Shown here: positions 17,727 to 27,212 of the stretch, one piece after another
How the letters are laid out: the number at the start of each line of letters is the position of its first letter
Numbering within the stretch: position 1 is the stretch's first letter
NCBI GenBank assembly: GCA_016709875.1
Contig: JADJLZ010000012.1
Location: forward strand, 186,001 to 250,000
Reading direction: 5' to 3'
DNA from: Planctomycetota bacterium
Lineage (GTDB): Bacteria > Planctomycetota > UBA1135 > GCA-002686595
Length of the DNA stretch: 64,000 bases
Position numbers and translations under genes: made by a program
The notes under the pieces: model-generated
The model's input: only the letters and a program-made list of their open reading frames with translations
Databases searched by the model: none
What the model was told of the DNA's origin: nothing

Positions 17727-18761
17727 ATGAGCATGCGATCCGCGTCCCGCCGCGACTTCCTGCGCCTCTCCGCCGCCGCCACCGCGGCGATTTCGCTGCG
17801 CGATCTCGCGCGTGCCGCGCCGCGTCTCGCGACGGGCGGCCTCGAACGCCGGCGCTTCGGCAAGACCGACATGCAGGTCGCCGTGCTCGGCTTCGGCGGC
17901 GCGGAGATCGGCTACGAGAAGACCGCGCAGGAGACGGTCGCGAAGCTGCTCAATGCGGCGCTCGACGCGGGCTTGAACGTCGTCGACACTTCCGCCTGCT
18001 ACATCGACTCCGAGGTGTCGATCGGCGAGGCCATCGGCGCGCGGCGCAAGGAGTACTACCTCTTCACCAAGTGCGGGCACGTGATCGCCGACGGCAAGCG
18101 CGGCGAGGACTGGTCCAAGGAGGGCGTCCTCGCTTCGGTCGAGCGCAGCCTGAAGCGCCTCAAGACCGACGTTCTCGACCTCGTGCAGCTGCACTCCTGC
18201 TCGAAGGACGTGCTCGAGCAGGGCGAGTGCATCGAGGGCCTCGAGCTGGCGAAGAAGCAGGGCAAGACGCGCTACATCGGATACAGCGGCGATTCGCAGG
18301 CCGCGCGCTACGCCGTCGAGTGTGGACGCTTCGATTCGCTGCAGACCTCGTGCAACTTCGTGGACCAGGAGTGCATCGAGCTCACGCTCCCGCTCGCCAA
18401 GGAGAAGCAGATGGGCGTCGTCGCCAAGCGGCCGATCGCGAATGCGGTCTGGCGCTACGAGAAGAAGCCCGACAACGGCTACCACGAGAAGTACTGGCAG
18501 CGCCTGCAGGATCTGCGCTACGAGTGGGCGCTCGGCGAAGCGCGCACGAAGGAGGGCCCCGACGGTCCCGCCGGCACCGCGCTGCGCTTCACCGCGATGC
18601 AGCCGGCCGTGGACGTGCTGATCGTCGGCACGACCAAGCCCGAGCGCTGGAAGCAGAACGCCACGCTGATGGAGGCCGGCCCGCTCGCGAAAGAGCTCGA
18701 GGCCGCGATCCGCGCGCGCTGGAAGGCCGTCGCGAAACCCGACTGGACCGGACAGACCTGA
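17727..18761 (+). CDS. Tat-exported aldo/keto reductase
   Basis: The protein begins with a twin-arginine signal (SRRDFLRLSAAATAAISL), so this 344-residue oxidoreductase is probably exported folded. The aldo/keto reductase tetrad is visible: D87 and Y92 (NVVDTSACYID), K115 (LFTKCGH) and H156 (LVQLHS). The C-terminus keeps the cofactor-binding segment (VLIVGTTKPERW). Family members reduce carbonyls with NADPH; export suggests a periplasmic substrate with pre-bound cofactor. GAGGAG precedes the start. The next gene follows after 19 bp, so the two may be co-transcribed. Confidence 0.92.
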   Translation: MSMRSASRRDFLRLSAAATAAISLRDLARAAPRLATGGLERRRFGKTDMQVAVLGFGGAEIGYEKTAQETVAKLLNAALDAGLNVVDTSACYIDSEVSIGEAIGARRKEYYLFTKCGHVIADGKRGEDWSKEGVLASVERSLKRLKTDVLDLVQLHSCSKDVLEQGECIEGLELAKKQGKTRYIGYSGDSQAARYAVECGRFDSLQTSCNFVDQECIELTLPLAKEKQMGVVAKRPIANAVWRYEKKPDNGYHEKYWQRLQDLRYEWALGEARTKEGPDGPAGTALRFTAMQPAVDVLIVGTTKPERWKQNATLMEAGPLAKELEAAIRARWKAVAKPDWTGQT

Positions 18762-18780
18762 GCGAAGCGCGAGCACACGC

Positions 18781-18975
18781 ATGCACGCCGAGGAAGAAGC
18801 GCGCTACGAGTGCCCCAAGTGCGGCGAGGAGATCGTCGTGCCGATCGACGTGCCCGCGGGCAGCGAGCAGGAGTACGTCGAGGACTGCCCCGTGTGCTGC
18901 GCACCGATCGTGATCCAGGTGCACGTCGACGAGGACGGCGAGGTCTCGATCCGCGCGGAGGCGGAAGCGGAGTGA
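18781..18975 (+). CDS. CPXCG motif zinc-ribbon protein
   Basis: This 64-residue acidic protein has two Cys pairs, CPKCG at residues 11-15 and CPVCC at 36-40, which match the Cys-rich CPXCG family (often about 60 residues). The paired motifs should bind one zinc ion. It follows the aldo/keto reductase closely and its stop codon marks the left edge of the G/C-only block. Function of the family is not known to me. Confidence 0.88.
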   Translation: MHAEEEARYECPKCGEEIVVPIDVPAGSEQEYVEDCPVCCAPIVIQVHVDEDGEVSIRAEAEAE

Positions 18976-20106
<1,131 letters not shown>

Positions 20107-20541
20107 TCAGCCGAACTTCACCGCGAGCGTGATCGGCGTCGCGGCCAACGCGCGCGAGATCGGGCAGTTCTTCTTGGCCTTCTCGGCGAGCTCGTTGAAC
20201 TTTGCGGCGTCGAGGCCCGGCACCTTGCCCTCGAGCTCGAGCGCGATGTTGCGGATGGTCCAGCCGGCCTCGAGCTTGACGAAGTCGAGCTTGGCGGCGA
20301 CGCGCAGCTCGTCGGCGGGCTTGCCCGCCTCGGTCAGCGCGAAGGCGAGCGCCATCGCGAAGCAGCCCGCGTGCGCGGCGCCGAGCAGCTCCTCGGGATT
20401 CGTGCCGGCCTTGCCGTCCTCGGACGCGAAGCGCGTCTGGAAGGAATAGGGCTGATCCTGGAAGACGCCGCTCTGCGTGGTGAGCGCGCCCTTGCCTTGA
20501 GGTCCGTTGCCGCGCCAGACGGCTGTGCTCGTGCGAATCAT
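20107..20541 (-). CDS. OsmC family peroxiredoxin
   Basis: The 144-residue product has both catalytic cysteines of the OsmC/Ohr family: C60 in GAAHAGCFAMAL and C126 in NCPISRAL. It matches the OsmC subgroup that opens with a TAVWRGNGPQGKG-like strand. Such enzymes reduce organic and inorganic peroxides in the cytoplasm. The start ATG overlaps the stop of the upstream hydrolase (ATGA), and an AGGAGGAAG ribosome site is visible. Its position after cydAB and the hydrolase suggests one oxidative-stress operon. Confidence 0.93.
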   Translation of the reverse strand: MIRTSTAVWRGNGPQGKGALTTQSGVFQDQPYSFQTRFASEDGKAGTNPEELLGAAHAGCFAMALAFALTEAGKPADELRVAAKLDFVKLEAGWTIRNIALELEGKVPGLDAAKFNELAEKAKKNCPISRALAATPITLAVKFG

Positions 20542-21395
20542 GATCTTCCTCCTGAAAGTGGGCCTGGAGCGCTGATCGTATTCGCTGCGGCCGCGAAATG
20601 CTCGCGCAGGAGCGCGTTGATCTCGGCCGGATGCGTGATCGGAGCGCCGTGTCCGGCGTCGGCGAGCTCGACGTAGCGTGCACCGGGAATGGCCGCGGCG
20701 AGATCCCTGCCGATCGGCGGCGGCGTGATCACGTCGTGCGCCGCGGCGACGACGAGCGTCGGGATGCGCGCGAGTTCTCCGAGACGTGCGCTGAAATCAC
20801 AGCGGCGGAAGGCGCGGATCTGCGCCATCACGATCGGGGGCTGCAGGGCGAGATCGTGGCCGAAGAGCGGCGCGAGCTGCGCCGCGAGCGCGTCGCGGTC
20901 GACGCCGGCGAGAAGCGCGGGCGGCAGGAGGATCTCGAGGAAGGCGAGGCGGCGCATGCGCGCGCTGCCGATGCGCGAGCGCAGGCCGAGCCAGAACATG
21001 CGCGCGCTGCGCGCAGGCGCGTGGCCGTCGGCGAAGGTGCACAGCAGCGCGAGGCTGCGCACGCGCGTGGGCGCGAGCAGGGCGAGCGCGATCGCGACCA
21101 TGCCGCCGAGCGAGTGTCCGACGACGTGCGCGTTCCTCGCGCCCGCGGCGTCGAGCAGCGCCAGCGCGTCCTGCGCCATGCGCTCGATCGTGAGCCTCCC
21201 GCCGACGGGCTGGCTCTGGCCCATGCCGCGGTTGTCGAAGCTGAGGCAGCGGAACTCGCGCGCGAACTCGTCGAGCTGCGGGCGCCAGCCCTCGCCGTGC
21301 ACGCCGGTGCCCTGGAGGAAGAGGATCGGATCGCCCGCGCCGTGCGCGCTCCAGTGCAGGCGGCAGCCGGCGAGTTCGAGGACCTGCGTGCTCAT
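20538..21395 (-). CDS. Alpha/beta hydrolase
   Basis: The 285-residue protein has the alpha/beta hydrolase layout: an oxyanion strand (ILFLQGTGVHGEGW), the nucleophile elbow GHSLGG with S95, an acid in VVAAAHDVITPP and a histidine in LADAGHGAP. The sequence class is that of soluble esterases and 3-oxoadipate-enol-lactonase-like enzymes; the substrate cannot be told. It starts 7 bp after cydB and overlaps the osmC-like gene by 4 bp, so it is the third gene of a four-gene operon. Confidence 0.9.
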   Translation of the reverse strand: MSTQVLELAGCRLHWSAHGAGDPILFLQGTGVHGEGWRPQLDEFAREFRCLSFDNRGMGQSQPVGGRLTIERMAQDALALLDAAGARNAHVVGHSLGGMVAIALALLAPTRVRSLALLCTFADGHAPARSARMFWLGLRSRIGSARMRRLAFLEILLPPALLAGVDRDALAAQLAPLFGHDLALQPPIVMAQIRAFRRCDFSARLGELARIPTLVVAAAHDVITPPPIGRDLAAAIPGARYVELADAGHGAPITHPAEINALLREHFAAAANTISAPGPLSGGRS

Positions 21396-21402
21396 GCGCG
21401 CG

Positions 21403-22449
21403 CTAGTAGCCCTCGCCCTCGGGGGCCGCCTGCGCCTTGCCGCGGTGCAGGCGGAAGAGCAGCGCGGCGTAGCCGAGCGCGAGCACGAAGCCGATCGGCC
21501 ACCAGTAGAGGCCCTTCTCGAGCGCCTCGGGGCTGGCGGCCGAGTTGAGCGCGGTGAGCGAGCGCGCCGCGTCGGGCACGGCGCGGATCATCGTCGGATA
21601 GAGTGCGGCCGCGGTCGCGGCGAGCAGGCCGAGCAGGAAGGCGCACGAGCCGAGGAAGGCGGCCAGATCGCGGCCCGCGCGGCGCGCGAGGAAGCTCGTC
21701 GCGAGCCCGGCGAGGAACAGCGCGCTCGAGATCCACGCCAGCGGCCGCGCGCGCAGGCCCTCGAGGAGCAGCGGCGCGACGGAGAGCGTGGCGGCGCTCG
21801 CGGCGATCCAGAGCCCCACGACCAGCGGGAAGAGCCGCGCTGCGGCGGTGCGCGAGCGCGCCTGCACCGGGCCGTCGGTCTTCCAGACGAGGAACAGCGC
21901 GCCGTGGTGCGTGATCGCGACCAGCGCGAACACTCCCGCGAGCACGGTGTACCAGTCGAGGATCCCGAGCGCGCCAAAGGGCGAGAACGAGTCGAAGAGC
22001 GAGAGCCCGAACCAGCCCTCCTCGTCGAGCGGCACGCCGCGCACGAGGTTGCCGAGCGCCGCGCCGAGCAGCACCGGTGCGAGCAGCGACGCGAGCGCGA
22101 AGGTCGCGTCCCAGAAGCCGCGCCACATGCGGTCGGCGACGTGCGAACGGAACTCGATCCCGATCCCGCGCAAGAGCAGCACCCACAAGAGCAGGAAGAT
22201 CGCGAGATAGAAGCCCGAGAGGCCCGAGGCGAGCACCTTGGGGAAGGCCAGGAAGAGCACGCCGCCCGCGGCGAGCAGCCAGACCTCGTTGCCATCCCAG
22301 TACGGGCCGATCGCGGAGAGCACCTGGCGCCGCTCGCGGTCCTCGCGCGCGACGAAGAGGTGCAGGATTCCCGCGCCGAAGTCGAACCCGTCGAGCACGA
22401 CGTACAGCGCGACCATCACGGAGGCGATTGCGAACCAGAGTGCTTCCAT
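21403..22449 (-). CDS. cydB: Cytochrome bd-type quinol oxidase subunit II
   Basis: The 348-residue membrane protein begins with MEALWFAIASVMVALYVVLDGFDFG, the conserved CydB N-terminus, and contains GPYWDGNEVWL and LDWYTVLAGVFAL motifs within about eight hydrophobic segments. CydB pairs with CydA in the inner membrane to oxidise quinol and reduce oxygen without proton pumping. The start at 22449 is fixed by homology; the frame stays open upstream into cydA. Only 8 bp separate it from cydA. Confidence 0.95.
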   Translation of the reverse strand: MEALWFAIASVMVALYVVLDGFDFGAGILHLFVAREDRERRQVLSAIGPYWDGNEVWLLAAGGVLFLAFPKVLASGLSGFYLAIFLLLWVLLLRGIGIEFRSHVADRMWRGFWDATFALASLLAPVLLGAALGNLVRGVPLDEEGWFGLSLFDSFSPFGALGILDWYTVLAGVFALVAITHHGALFLVWKTDGPVQARSRTAAARLFPLVVGLWIAASAATLSVAPLLLEGLRARPLAWISSALFLAGLATSFLARRAGRDLAAFLGSCAFLLGLLAATAAALYPTMIRAVPDAARSLTALNSAASPEALEKGLYWWPIGFVLALGYAALLFRLHRGKAQAAPEGEGY

Positions 22450-22457
22450 CGTGGACC

Positions 22458-23792
22458 TCAGTGGCCTCCCTGCGCGGCCGCGGGGCCGCGGCGCACCTCG
22501 GCCGAGACGAGTGCGAGGAACAGGATCCCGAGCACGAAGTACAGGCCGGCGAATCCGAGCGTGGTGAAGAGCGTCGCGCCGCCGTGCACGGTCGGCGAGC
22601 CGCCCTCGGAGGTGCGCAGGATCCCGTACACGAGCCAGGGCTGCCGGCCGAGCTCCGCGGTCAGCCAGCCGGCGGTGTTGGCGATGAACGGGAAGGGGAA
22701 CGCAAGCGCGAGCGCCCACAGCAGCACGCGCGTGCGCTCCAGGCGCCCGAGCCAGAGCATCCCGAGCGCGAGCGCCATCAGCGCGATGAAGAGCGTGCCC
22801 AGGCCTGCCATCACGTGGAAGCTGTAGTAGAGCAACTCGATGTTGGTCGGCCAGTCCGACTCGGGGAACTCCTCCAGGCCGCGCACGTTGGCCGAGAAGT
22901 CGCCGTAGGCGATCTCGGACAGGATCCCCGGCAGGCGGATCGGATTGTCGAGCCTGCGGTTGGCGACGTCGGGCTGGCCGATGAAGGAGAGCGGCGCGTG
23001 CGTGCCGCTCTCGAAGCGGCCCTCCATCGCGGCGAGCGCGATCGGCTGGTGGTCGGCGACCATGCGGCCCTGCATGTGGCCGCTGGGAAAGGCGACCAGC
23101 GCGGAGCCGATGAAGCCCGCGACGACGCCCACGCGCAGCGAGGCGCGCGCCGCGGCCGCGTGCTCGCCGCGCAGCGTCCAGAAGGCGCCGACGGCCGCGA
23201 CCGCGAAGGCGCCGGTCACGAGCGCGCCCATCTGGTTGTGCAGGTACTGCACCAGCGCCCAGGGGTTGAACACGTACTCGAGCAGGCTCGCGATCTGCAG
23301 GCTGCCGTCCGCGGCGCTCGAGTGGCCGACGGGATGCTGCATGAAGGCGTCGGTGGCGATGATGAAGTAGCCGGAGAGCCAGCTCCCGAAGAACAGCGCC
23401 AGCGCGGCGAGGAAGTGGCGCCGTGGCCCGAGCCTGCGCTCGCCGAAGACGAGCAGCGCGAGGAAGCTCGATTCGAGGAAGAACGCGAACAGGCCCTCCA
23501 TCGCCAGCGTCTGGCCGATCACGCCGCCGGTGCGCGAGGAGAACACGGCCCAGTTCGTGCCGAACTGGAACTCCATCGGGATCCCGGTCACGACGCCGAC
23601 CGCGAAGGAGATGCCGAAGACGCGCGTCCAGAAGCGCGCGGCCAGCGTCCAGCCCTCGCCGCCCGTGCGCAGCGCGAGCGCCTTGAACACGACGATCAGC
23701 GCCGCGAGGCCCATCGTCAGCTGCGGGAAGATGTAGTGGAAGGTGGCCGTGAAGCCGAACTGCAGCCGATGCCAGAAGAGCGGGTCCGTCAT
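22458..23792 (-). CDS. cydA: Cytochrome bd-type quinol oxidase subunit I, short Q-loop type
   Basis: The 444-residue protein starts at ATG 23792 behind GAAGGAG. H19 (heme b595 ligand, in FTATFHYIFPQ), the Glu pair in MEGLFAFFLESSFLALL, HNQMGALV (heme b558 ligand) and the GRQPW signature are all present. The region between the helices that bears the quinol loop is short, as in the cyanide-insensitive oxidase subgroup. It leads a cydA-cydB-hydrolase-osmC operon, which fits oxygen scavenging or low-oxygen respiration. Confidence 0.95.
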   Translation of the reverse strand: MTDPLFWHRLQFGFTATFHYIFPQLTMGLAALIVVFKALALRTGGEGWTLAARFWTRVFGISFAVGVVTGIPMEFQFGTNWAVFSSRTGGVIGQTLAMEGLFAFFLESSFLALLVFGERRLGPRRHFLAALALFFGSWLSGYFIIATDAFMQHPVGHSSAADGSLQIASLLEYVFNPWALVQYLHNQMGALVTGAFAVAAVGAFWTLRGEHAAAARASLRVGVVAGFIGSALVAFPSGHMQGRMVADHQPIALAAMEGRFESGTHAPLSFIGQPDVANRRLDNPIRLPGILSEIAYGDFSANVRGLEEFPESDWPTNIELLYYSFHVMAGLGTLFIALMALALGMLWLGRLERTRVLLWALALAFPFPFIANTAGWLTAELGRQPWLVYGILRTSEGGSPTVHGGATLFTTLGFAGLYFVLGILFLALVSAEVRRGPAAAQGGH

Positions 23793-23817
23793 CGCATTCT
23801 CCTTCGTGCGACTGCGC

Positions 23818-23880
23818 ACCCTACCACGTCGGAAGCACCATATCCCAAGCTTGGAACGGTGCTCGGGCGGACGCTACGCT
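23818..23880. promoter_or_regulatory. Divergent promoter region between cydA and the methyltransferase gene
   Basis: To the right, TTGGAA (23851-23856), 18 nt, TACGCT (23875-23880). To the left, TTGGGA (complement of 23843-23848), 19 nt, TAGGGT (complement of 23818-23823). The two -35 boxes meet in the perfect palindrome CCAAGCTTGG (23845-23854). Confidence 0.5.
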
Positions 23881-23896
23881 CTGTGCGAGGTGCCCG

Positions 23897-24613
23897 ATGG
23901 CCAACGCGAAATGGGAATTCCAGGACGAGAAGAAGGCGCGCCTCGCGCTGGGCGTGTTCGGCGTCGAGGGCGGCGAGACCGACGACGAGGCCGTCGTACG
24001 CAGCCGGCACGCGCGCCTCTCGGAGATCAGCTCGCGCCTGGCGCTCACCAAGAACGACCGCGCGATCGACCTGGGCAGCGGCATGGGCTACCTGGCCGAG
24101 GTCGTCGCACCGCGCGTGAAATCGCTCGTGTGCGTGGACATCAGCCCGTCCTTCCTCGAGCAGGCCAAGGCGCGCCATGAGCGCAAGGGAGTTGCGAACG
24201 TCGAGTACGTGCTCACCGAGTACGCCGACTTCTCGAAGCACGTCGTCCAGAAGGCGACGAAGATCTACTCGCTGCTGCTCTTCATCCACTTCAACTTCTA
24301 CGACTTCCTCTACTACCTCGTGGAGTGCAACCGGGTACTCGAAGTGGGCGGCCAGGTCTACCTGGATTTCAACGACGGCGACCGCTTCAAGCTCCACGAC
24401 CCCGCCGACAGCTTCAATACCCACATCCCGCTCTACAAGCCCAACCGCGTGAACTGGATCTTCGGTTGCATGCACATGGGTTCGTTGACGATGCTGCGCA
24501 ACCTCGCGCCGCAGATCGGCTTTCAGATCGACGCGACCTGGTTCGGCACGACCGCGTTCACGCAAGTGCTGCTGCGCAAGACCGGCGAGGCGCCGGATCT
24601 GGGCGGGGGCTGA
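23897..24613 (+). CDS. Class I SAM-dependent methyltransferase
   Basis: The 238-residue protein has motif I (AIDLGSGMGYLAEV, residues 56-69), the acidic ribose-binding strand (LVCVDISPSFLEQA) and the later YSLLLFIHFNFYDFL and VLEVGGQVYLDFND strands, the Rossmann-like methyltransferase order. Substrate unknown. It is divergent from cydA with a shared promoter region; 185 bp without a visible gene follow before the ABC gene. Confidence 0.85.
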   Translation: MANAKWEFQDEKKARLALGVFGVEGGETDDEAVVRSRHARLSEISSRLALTKNDRAIDLGSGMGYLAEVVAPRVKSLVCVDISPSFLEQAKARHERKGVANVEYVLTEYADFSKHVVQKATKIYSLLLFIHFNFYDFLYYLVECNRVLEVGGQVYLDFNDGDRFKLHDPADSFNTHIPLYKPNRVNWIFGCMHMGSLTMLRNLAPQIGFQIDATWFGTTAFTQVLLRKTGEAPDLGGG

Positions 24614-24783
24614 GCGCGGCCGGACCACGAACTCCACGGCGAACGCCCATCCGTTCGTTTGCAGATGGTTGCTTCGCGCTCTCCGTACGGCTAGCTTGCA
24701 CAGGTCGTCGGTTCGGCGGGAGAGCTCTTCGAGAAGGGGTCCGCGCCGGCGACCCTGCAGCGCCGGATCCAGGCACCCTCGCG

Positions 24784-24789
24784 TATGCT
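24784..24789 (+). promoter_or_regulatory. -10-like box close to the ABC ATPase start
   Basis: TATGCT ends nine bases before ATG 24799. The 185-bp gap 24614-24798 otherwise shows nothing I can name. Confidence 0.4.
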
Positions 24790-24798
24790 GTTGCGGCC

Positions 24799-25569
24799 AT
24801 GATCCGCACTCGCCAGCTCTCCAAGCGCTACGGCCCGCGCGAAGTTGTCTGCGGCATCGACCTCGAGATCCCCGCCGGCCAGCTCGTGGGATTGCTTGGG
24901 CCCAACGGTGCGGGGAAGAGCACCACGATCAAGATGCTCACGGGCATGCTCGCGCCCAGTGGAGGCACGGCCGAGGTGGCCGGCTTCGACATCGGCACGC
25001 AGGCGCTCGAGGCCAAGCGCGTGATCGGCTACGTGCCGGAATCGGGGGCAGTCTTCGAGGCGCTGACGGCGAACGAGTACCTGCGCCTGGTCTCCGCGCT
25101 GCACGGCATGTCCGAGGCGGAGGCCCAGCCCCGCATCGAACGCTTCCTGGCCTTCTTCGAACTCTCGGCCGCCGAGACGGGCTCGAAGCCGTTGGGCTCC
25201 TTCTCCAAGGGCATGCGCCAGAAGGTCGTGATCACCGCCGCGCTGCTGCACAACCCCAAGGTGGTGTTCCTCGACGAGCCGCTCGACGGCCTCGATGCGA
25301 ACACGGCGCTGCAGTTCAAGAGCCTGGTCCAGTCGCTCGCGCGCGAGGGCAAGACGATCGTCTACTGCTCGCACATCCTCGACGTCGTCGAGCGCATGTG
25401 CGAGCGCGTCGTGATCATCCACCAGGGCCGCATCCTCGAGGACGGCAGCGTGCCGCAAATCCTCGAGCGCACGGGCATGCGCTCGCTCGAGCAGGCCTTC
25501 AACCGCCTGACGAGCACCCAGGACCAGGCCCAGCGAGCCGAGGACATGGCGCGCTCGATGAACTCATGA
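24799..25569 (+). CDS. ABC transporter ATP-binding protein (ABC-2 type)
   Basis: The 256-residue ATPase has Walker A GPNGAGKST (34-42), a signature SFSKGMRQ (135-141), Walker B VVFLDEP with LDGLD, and the switch histidine in YCSHILDVVE. The signature with FSKGMRQ rather than LSGGQ is usual for ABC-2-type exporters. Its stop overlaps the permease start (ATGA), so both form one transporter. The cargo cannot be inferred. Confidence 0.95.
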   Translation: MIRTRQLSKRYGPREVVCGIDLEIPAGQLVGLLGPNGAGKSTTIKMLTGMLAPSGGTAEVAGFDIGTQALEAKRVIGYVPESGAVFEALTANEYLRLVSALHGMSEAEAQPRIERFLAFFELSAAETGSKPLGSFSKGMRQKVVITAALLHNPKVVFLDEPLDGLDANTALQFKSLVQSLAREGKTIVYCSHILDVVERMCERVVIIHQGRILEDGSVPQILERTGMRSLEQAFNRLTSTQDQAQRAEDMARSMNS

Positions 25570-27212
25570 GCGGGAGCGCGGCGACTCGCATCGACTGGCG
25601 CCAGGTGCGCGCACTCGTGCGCGCCTTCGTGCTGATGAGCGTGCGCAAGATGCCGATGCGCACGTTGCGCGGGGAGCGCAAGGCCGGCGGCCTGGGCCCG
25701 CTCGTGATGCTGTTCGTGCTCTACACGCTCTTCGGCGCGCTCATGGCGGCGATGTTCGCGGTCACGAAGGATGTGTTCCTGTCCGCGTTCACGGCGCACA
25801 TGATGACCCTCTTCGTCGTCGGCACGGCGGCCATGAGCGAAGCCTCGGACGTGCTCTTCAGCACGAGCGAGAACGACGTGCTCGGCCACCGCCCGATCCC
25901 GCCGCAGACGCTCGTGCTGGCCAAGGCGCTCACGATCCTGGCCTTCACGGGCATGCTCGCCGGCGCGATGAACCTGGTGCCGACGATCGTGCTCTTCTTC
26001 ATGGACGACGCGCGGCCGCTCGCGCCGCTGGCGCACATCGCGAGCGTGGCGCTCTCGACGATCTTCGCCAGCGCGGCGGTCGTGTGCTTGTACGGCGTGG
26101 TCGCGCGCGTGCTCGGGCGCGAGCGGCTGCAGCGCGCCGTGACAGGTGCGCAGATCGCTTCGACGATCTTCCTGGCGGCCGGCTTCCAGGTCGTGCCCCG
26201 TCTGCTCGACACGCGCAACGGCATCGACCTGGGCGCGTTGCTGCACGACTCGTGGACCGTCTGGCTGATCCCGCCGGCCTGGTTCGCGGGCATCGACGGC
26301 TGGCTGGGTTCGGCGGTGAGCGAACCGCGGTTCGAGCAGCTCGCGCTGGTCGGGCTGGGAGTCACGCTGGTCTGCGCCTGGCTCGGAGTGCTGCGCTTGC
26401 CCACCGCGAACGAGAGCGTCGCCAGCCTGCAGGAAGAGGCGCGCGAGGAGCGCCCGCCGCCGCGCAGCGCGGTTGCGGGGCGCGCGAGCCTCGTCCAGCG
26501 CATGCTCGGGCCTTGGCTGCGCGATCCGGTCGAGCGCGCCTCGTTCGCGCTGGCGCACGCCTATCTCGCGCGCGAGCGCGGCGTCAAGGTGCGCCTGGCC
26601 TCGGCGCTGGGCTTCTACCTCGTCTTTCCGGTGATCGCGATCTTCGACCACCAGCGCAGCAGCTTCCTGCCGTTGATGATGATCTGGATGGGAGCGCTGC
26701 TGCCGATCACCGTGCTCGAGACTCTGCGCATCACGACGCGGCCGGAGGCGGCCGACCTGTTCCTCTACGCCCCGATCGAGGGCGGCGCCCGCATCTTTCA
26801 CGGTGTGCGCAAGGCGGCGATCGTCTTCGTGCAGCTCCCGATCCTGTGCTACACGATCCTCGTGGCGTGCTGGGCGATGCGCGCAGCGCCGACACAGCTC
26901 CTGCTGCTTCTGCCCGCGCTGGTCGCGATGCCTCTGCTCTCGCTCGTCCCCGGCCTGACGGGCGAGTACCTGCCGCTCTCGGTCGCAAGCCGCACCGGCC
27001 AGCGCACGCTGCAGTCGATGATCGTGTTCCTGGTGATGATCCCGGCGGCAATCTTCGGCGGCCTGTCCTATTTCGCGCTGCGCGCGGGCTGGTTCTGGCC
27101 GCTCTTCGCGCTCGAGGTCCCGTTGGTGATCGCCGGGCACGTCGCGCTGCGCGGAATCGTCGCGCGCCGCTCGCGCCGTCTGGGTCACGCGCGCGAAGGA
27201 GTGGGGGCGTGA
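25566..27212 (+). CDS. ABC-2-type permease, long form
   Basis: The 548-residue membrane protein has about a dozen hydrophobic segments in two groups (residues about 45-290 and 375-540) joined by a charged cytoplasmic loop (LQEEAREERPPPR). The duplication-like arrangement suggests that one chain forms the whole channel or a homodimer. It starts inside the stop of the ATPase gene and its own stop overlaps the next start (GTGA). No specific family name is certain. Confidence 0.85.
   Translation: MSGSAATRIDWRQVRALVRAFVLMSVRKMPMRTLRGERKAGGLGPLVMLFVLYTLFGALMAAMFAVTKDVFLSAFTAHMMTLFVVGTAAMSEASDVLFSTSENDVLGHRPIPPQTLVLAKALTILAFTGMLAGAMNLVPTIVLFFMDDARPLAPLAHIASVALSTIFASAAVVCLYGVVARVLGRERLQRAVTGAQIASTIFLAAGFQVVPRLLDTRNGIDLGALLHDSWTVWLIPPAWFAGIDGWLGSAVSEPRFEQLALVGLGVTLVCAWLGVLRLPTANESVASLQEEAREERPPPRSAVAGRASLVQRMLGPWLRDPVERASFALAHAYLARERGVKVRLASALGFYLVFPVIAIFDHQRSSFLPLMMIWMGALLPITVLETLRITTRPEAADLFLYAPIEGGARIFHGVRKAAIVFVQLPILCYTILVACWAMRAAPTQLLLLLPALVAMPLLSLVPGLTGEYLPLSVASRTGQRTLQSMIVFLVMIPAAIFGGLSYFALRAGWFWPLFALEVPLVIAGHVALRGIVARRSRRLGHAREGVGA

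Noticed and set aside
20572..20577. TACGAT box as a separate promoter for the osmC-like gene
   Set aside because: It lies inside the hydrolase coding region, and the two genes are coupled by an ATGA overlap, so an internal promoter is not needed.
22450..22719. N-terminal extension of cydB into cydA
   Set aside because: CydB proteins begin at the MEALWFAI-like helix; the extension is a shadow of cydA.
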